A DNA stretch of 64,000 bases, taken from positions 243,501 to 307,500 of the forward strand of contig JAFLCU010000002.1 of NCBI GenBank assembly GCA_017303355.1. Reading direction: 5' to 3'. Each line of letters opens with the position of its first letter. Position 1 is the stretch's first letter. Source of the DNA: Caulobacterales bacterium. GTDB lineage: Bacteria; Pseudomonadota; Alphaproteobacteria; Caulobacterales; Aquidulcibacteraceae. A program made the position numbers and the translations under genes. Of this stretch, positions 62,948 through 64,000 are shown one piece after another. The notes under the pieces were generated by a model. That model had not been told where the DNA came from, searched no databases, and saw nothing but the letters and a program-made list of their open reading frames with translations.

Positions 62948-63865
62948 ATGACCCAGGTTTTCGATCGCATCGCCATTATCGGCGTCGGCCTGATCGGCGC
63001 ATCGATCGCGCGCGCGGCGCGTGAGTTCGCCGCCGCTGGCGCGGTGTCGCTCTATGACGCCAGCGACGCCGCGCGGACGCGTTTACGCGAACTGGCGATC
63101 GGCGATGTGTTCGACGATCCGCAAGCCGCCGTGGCCGATGCTGATCTGGTCGTGCTCGCCGTGCCTGTTGGCGCAATGAACGGCGCGATCGCGGCGGTGG
63201 CGCCGGCGCTGAAACCCGGCGCCATCGTCACGGACGTCGGCTCGGTGAAGGCGGCCGTGATCGACGCGGTGCGTGCAAGCGTTCCGCCGCATGCGTTCTT
63301 CGTGCCGGGCCATCCGCTCGCGGGCACCGAGCATTCAGGCCCGGACGCGGGCTTCGCCACCTTGTTCAAGGGCCGCTGGCATGTGCTGACGCCGCTGGAT
63401 GATCCGCGGCCAGACTATGCCGAGGCGGTCGCGAAAGTGGGCGCGTTCTGGCTGGAGATCGGCGCCAATGTCGAACAGATGGACGCGGCGCGGCACGACG
63501 TGGTGCTCGCCGTCGTCAGCCATCTGCCGCACTTGATCGCGTTCAACATCGTGGCGATGGCCGAGGATTTGGAGAGCGTCACCGAAAGCGAGGTGGTGAA
63601 ATACTCGGCCTCCGGCTTCCGCGATTTCACCCGCATCGCCGCCTCCGATCCAACCATGTGGCGCGACGTTTTCTTGAACAATCGCGAGGCCGTGCTTGAG
63701 GTGCTTGGCCGCTTCTCCGAGGATTTGGCGGCGTTGCAGCGCGCCATTCGCTGGGGCGAAGGCGACACGCTCTATGATCTGTTCGACCGCGCGCGCCGCA
63801 TGCGCCGCGAGGTCATCGAGGCGGGGCAAGATACGGCCGCACCCAATTGGGGCCGCGAGAACTAA
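62948..63865 (+). CDS. tyrA: Prephenate/arogenate dehydrogenase TyrA
   Basis: 305-residue NAD(P)-dependent enzyme of tyrosine synthesis. The Rossmann motif is IAIIGVGLIGASIARAA, the catalytic region has HPLAGTEHSGP (catalytic His), and the C-terminal helical dimerisation domain has HLPHLIAFNIV and SASGFRDFTRIAASDPTMWRDV. The short ATG leader follows the chorismate mutase stop. Convergent overlap of four bases with the next minus-strand gene. Confidence 0.95.
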   Translation: MTQVFDRIAIIGVGLIGASIARAAREFAAAGAVSLYDASDAARTRLRELAIGDVFDDPQAAVADADLVVLAVPVGAMNGAIAAVAPALKPGAIVTDVGSVKAAVIDAVRASVPPHAFFVPGHPLAGTEHSGPDAGFATLFKGRWHVLTPLDDPRPDYAEAVAKVGAFWLEIGANVEQMDAARHDVVLAVVSHLPHLIAFNIVAMAEDLESVTESEVVKYSASGFRDFTRIAASDPTMWRDVFLNNREAVLEVLGRFSEDLAALQRAIRWGEGDTLYDLFDRARRMRREVIEAGQDTAAPNWGREN

Positions 63866-64000
63866 TAGACGGGCGGCAAGCGCCGGACGCTGACGCCTTC
63901 CAGCCGCAGCACGCCATTGGCGGCTTCAACATCAAGATCGATGTCGTCTCCGCTCAGCATGAAAGCGGTGGAGAGCAATTGCAGCGCGCGCCGCGCATCG
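63862..64000 (-). CDS. C-terminal end of a minus-strand protein (possibly DUF2125), 5' part beyond window
   Basis: 46 residues are visible: LQLLSTAFMLSGDDIDLDVEAANGVLRLEGVSVRRLPPVY, ending in TAG at 63862-63864. The pattern of alternating hydrophobic strands ending in PLPPx resembles the C-terminus of DUF2125 proteins, which often flank tyrA in alphaproteobacteria. Too short to be sure. Confidence 0.5.
   Translation of the reverse strand, partial: DARRALQLLSTAFMLSGDDIDLDVEAANGVLRLEGVSVRRLPPVY

Noticed and set aside
1..64000. CRISPR arrays, insertion sequences, rRNA genes
   Set aside because: No regularly spaced repeats, transposase motifs, terminal inverted repeats or rRNA-like stretches were seen.

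Overview
The window reads as a stretch of chromosome from a high-GC alphaproteobacterium. No genome-wide search was possible, so the lineage is inferred. The pointers are a class I lysyl-tRNA synthetase, an RpoE/ChrR singlet-oxygen type sigma/anti-sigma pair, methionine synthase split into two genes, and MetX/MetW methionine genes, a mix that fits a Caulobacterales-like organism best. Coding density is very high, with many 1-4 base overlaps of start and stop codons. No prophage, insertion sequence, CRISPR array or rRNA was found. One tRNA (Gly, anticodon CCC) is present.

Layout. 1-2.2 kb: an OmpR-type two-component system on the minus strand, its kinase running off the left edge. 2.3-8.7 kb: two EF-hand proteins, then a MacAB/TolC-like tripartite efflux set whose adaptor carries an unusual extra helical insert. 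8.9-10.6 kb: two tandem universal stress proteins. 10.7-16.6 kb: a copper module with a CueR-like regulator, a textbook 19-bp-spacer MerR-type promoter, a P-type copper ATPase, a Tat-exported multicopper oxidase and CopB. 16.7-19.1 kb: tRNA-Gly and a TPR/GT41 (O-GlcNAc transferase-like) protein. 19.2-21.4 kb: a Pho-box-like site with pstC-pstA but no pstS or pstB. 21.4-33.9 kb: housekeeping and envelope genes (M20 dipeptidase, threonine aldolase, hybrid kinase, glycosyltransferase, cation/proton antiporter, PLP decarboxylase, Rnk, LysRS-I, SixA). 33.9-37.3 kb: a LexA-like S24 regulator, pyrD and mlaA-mlaC.

37.5-44.4 kb is the most unusual part. An ArsR-methyltransferase fusion regulator, metF and the two halves of metH look like one transcription unit. 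A complete VapBC toxin-antitoxin module with its own dyad operator, plus a flavin/PNPOx-like gene, sit between the two metH halves. 45.2-46.0 kb is a 760-base gene-free stretch full of hairpins, probably a structured RNA locus. 46-54 kb: M16 peptidase, small secreted or membrane proteins, GloB, a PII protein and a DUF885 lipoprotein. 54.3-57.8 kb: an RpoE-ChrR pair divergent from an FAD oxidoreductase/DUF1365 pair. 57.9-64 kb: acyltransferase-like membrane protein, DUF2235 hydrolase, metW and metX on the minus strand, then a chorismate mutase fusion and tyrA. The MetX homologue has glycine where the catalytic serine belongs, so a methionine-pathway enzyme may be inactive or altered here.

Methionine metabolism is therefore a theme (metF, split metH, SAM-dependent methyltransferases, metX/metW), together with metal and oxidative stress (copper module, RpoE/ChrR) and envelope maintenance (Mla, efflux, GT2). 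Starts were chosen from overlaps, Shine-Dalgarno spacing and signal peptides; all functional calls rest on reading motifs, not on database searches.
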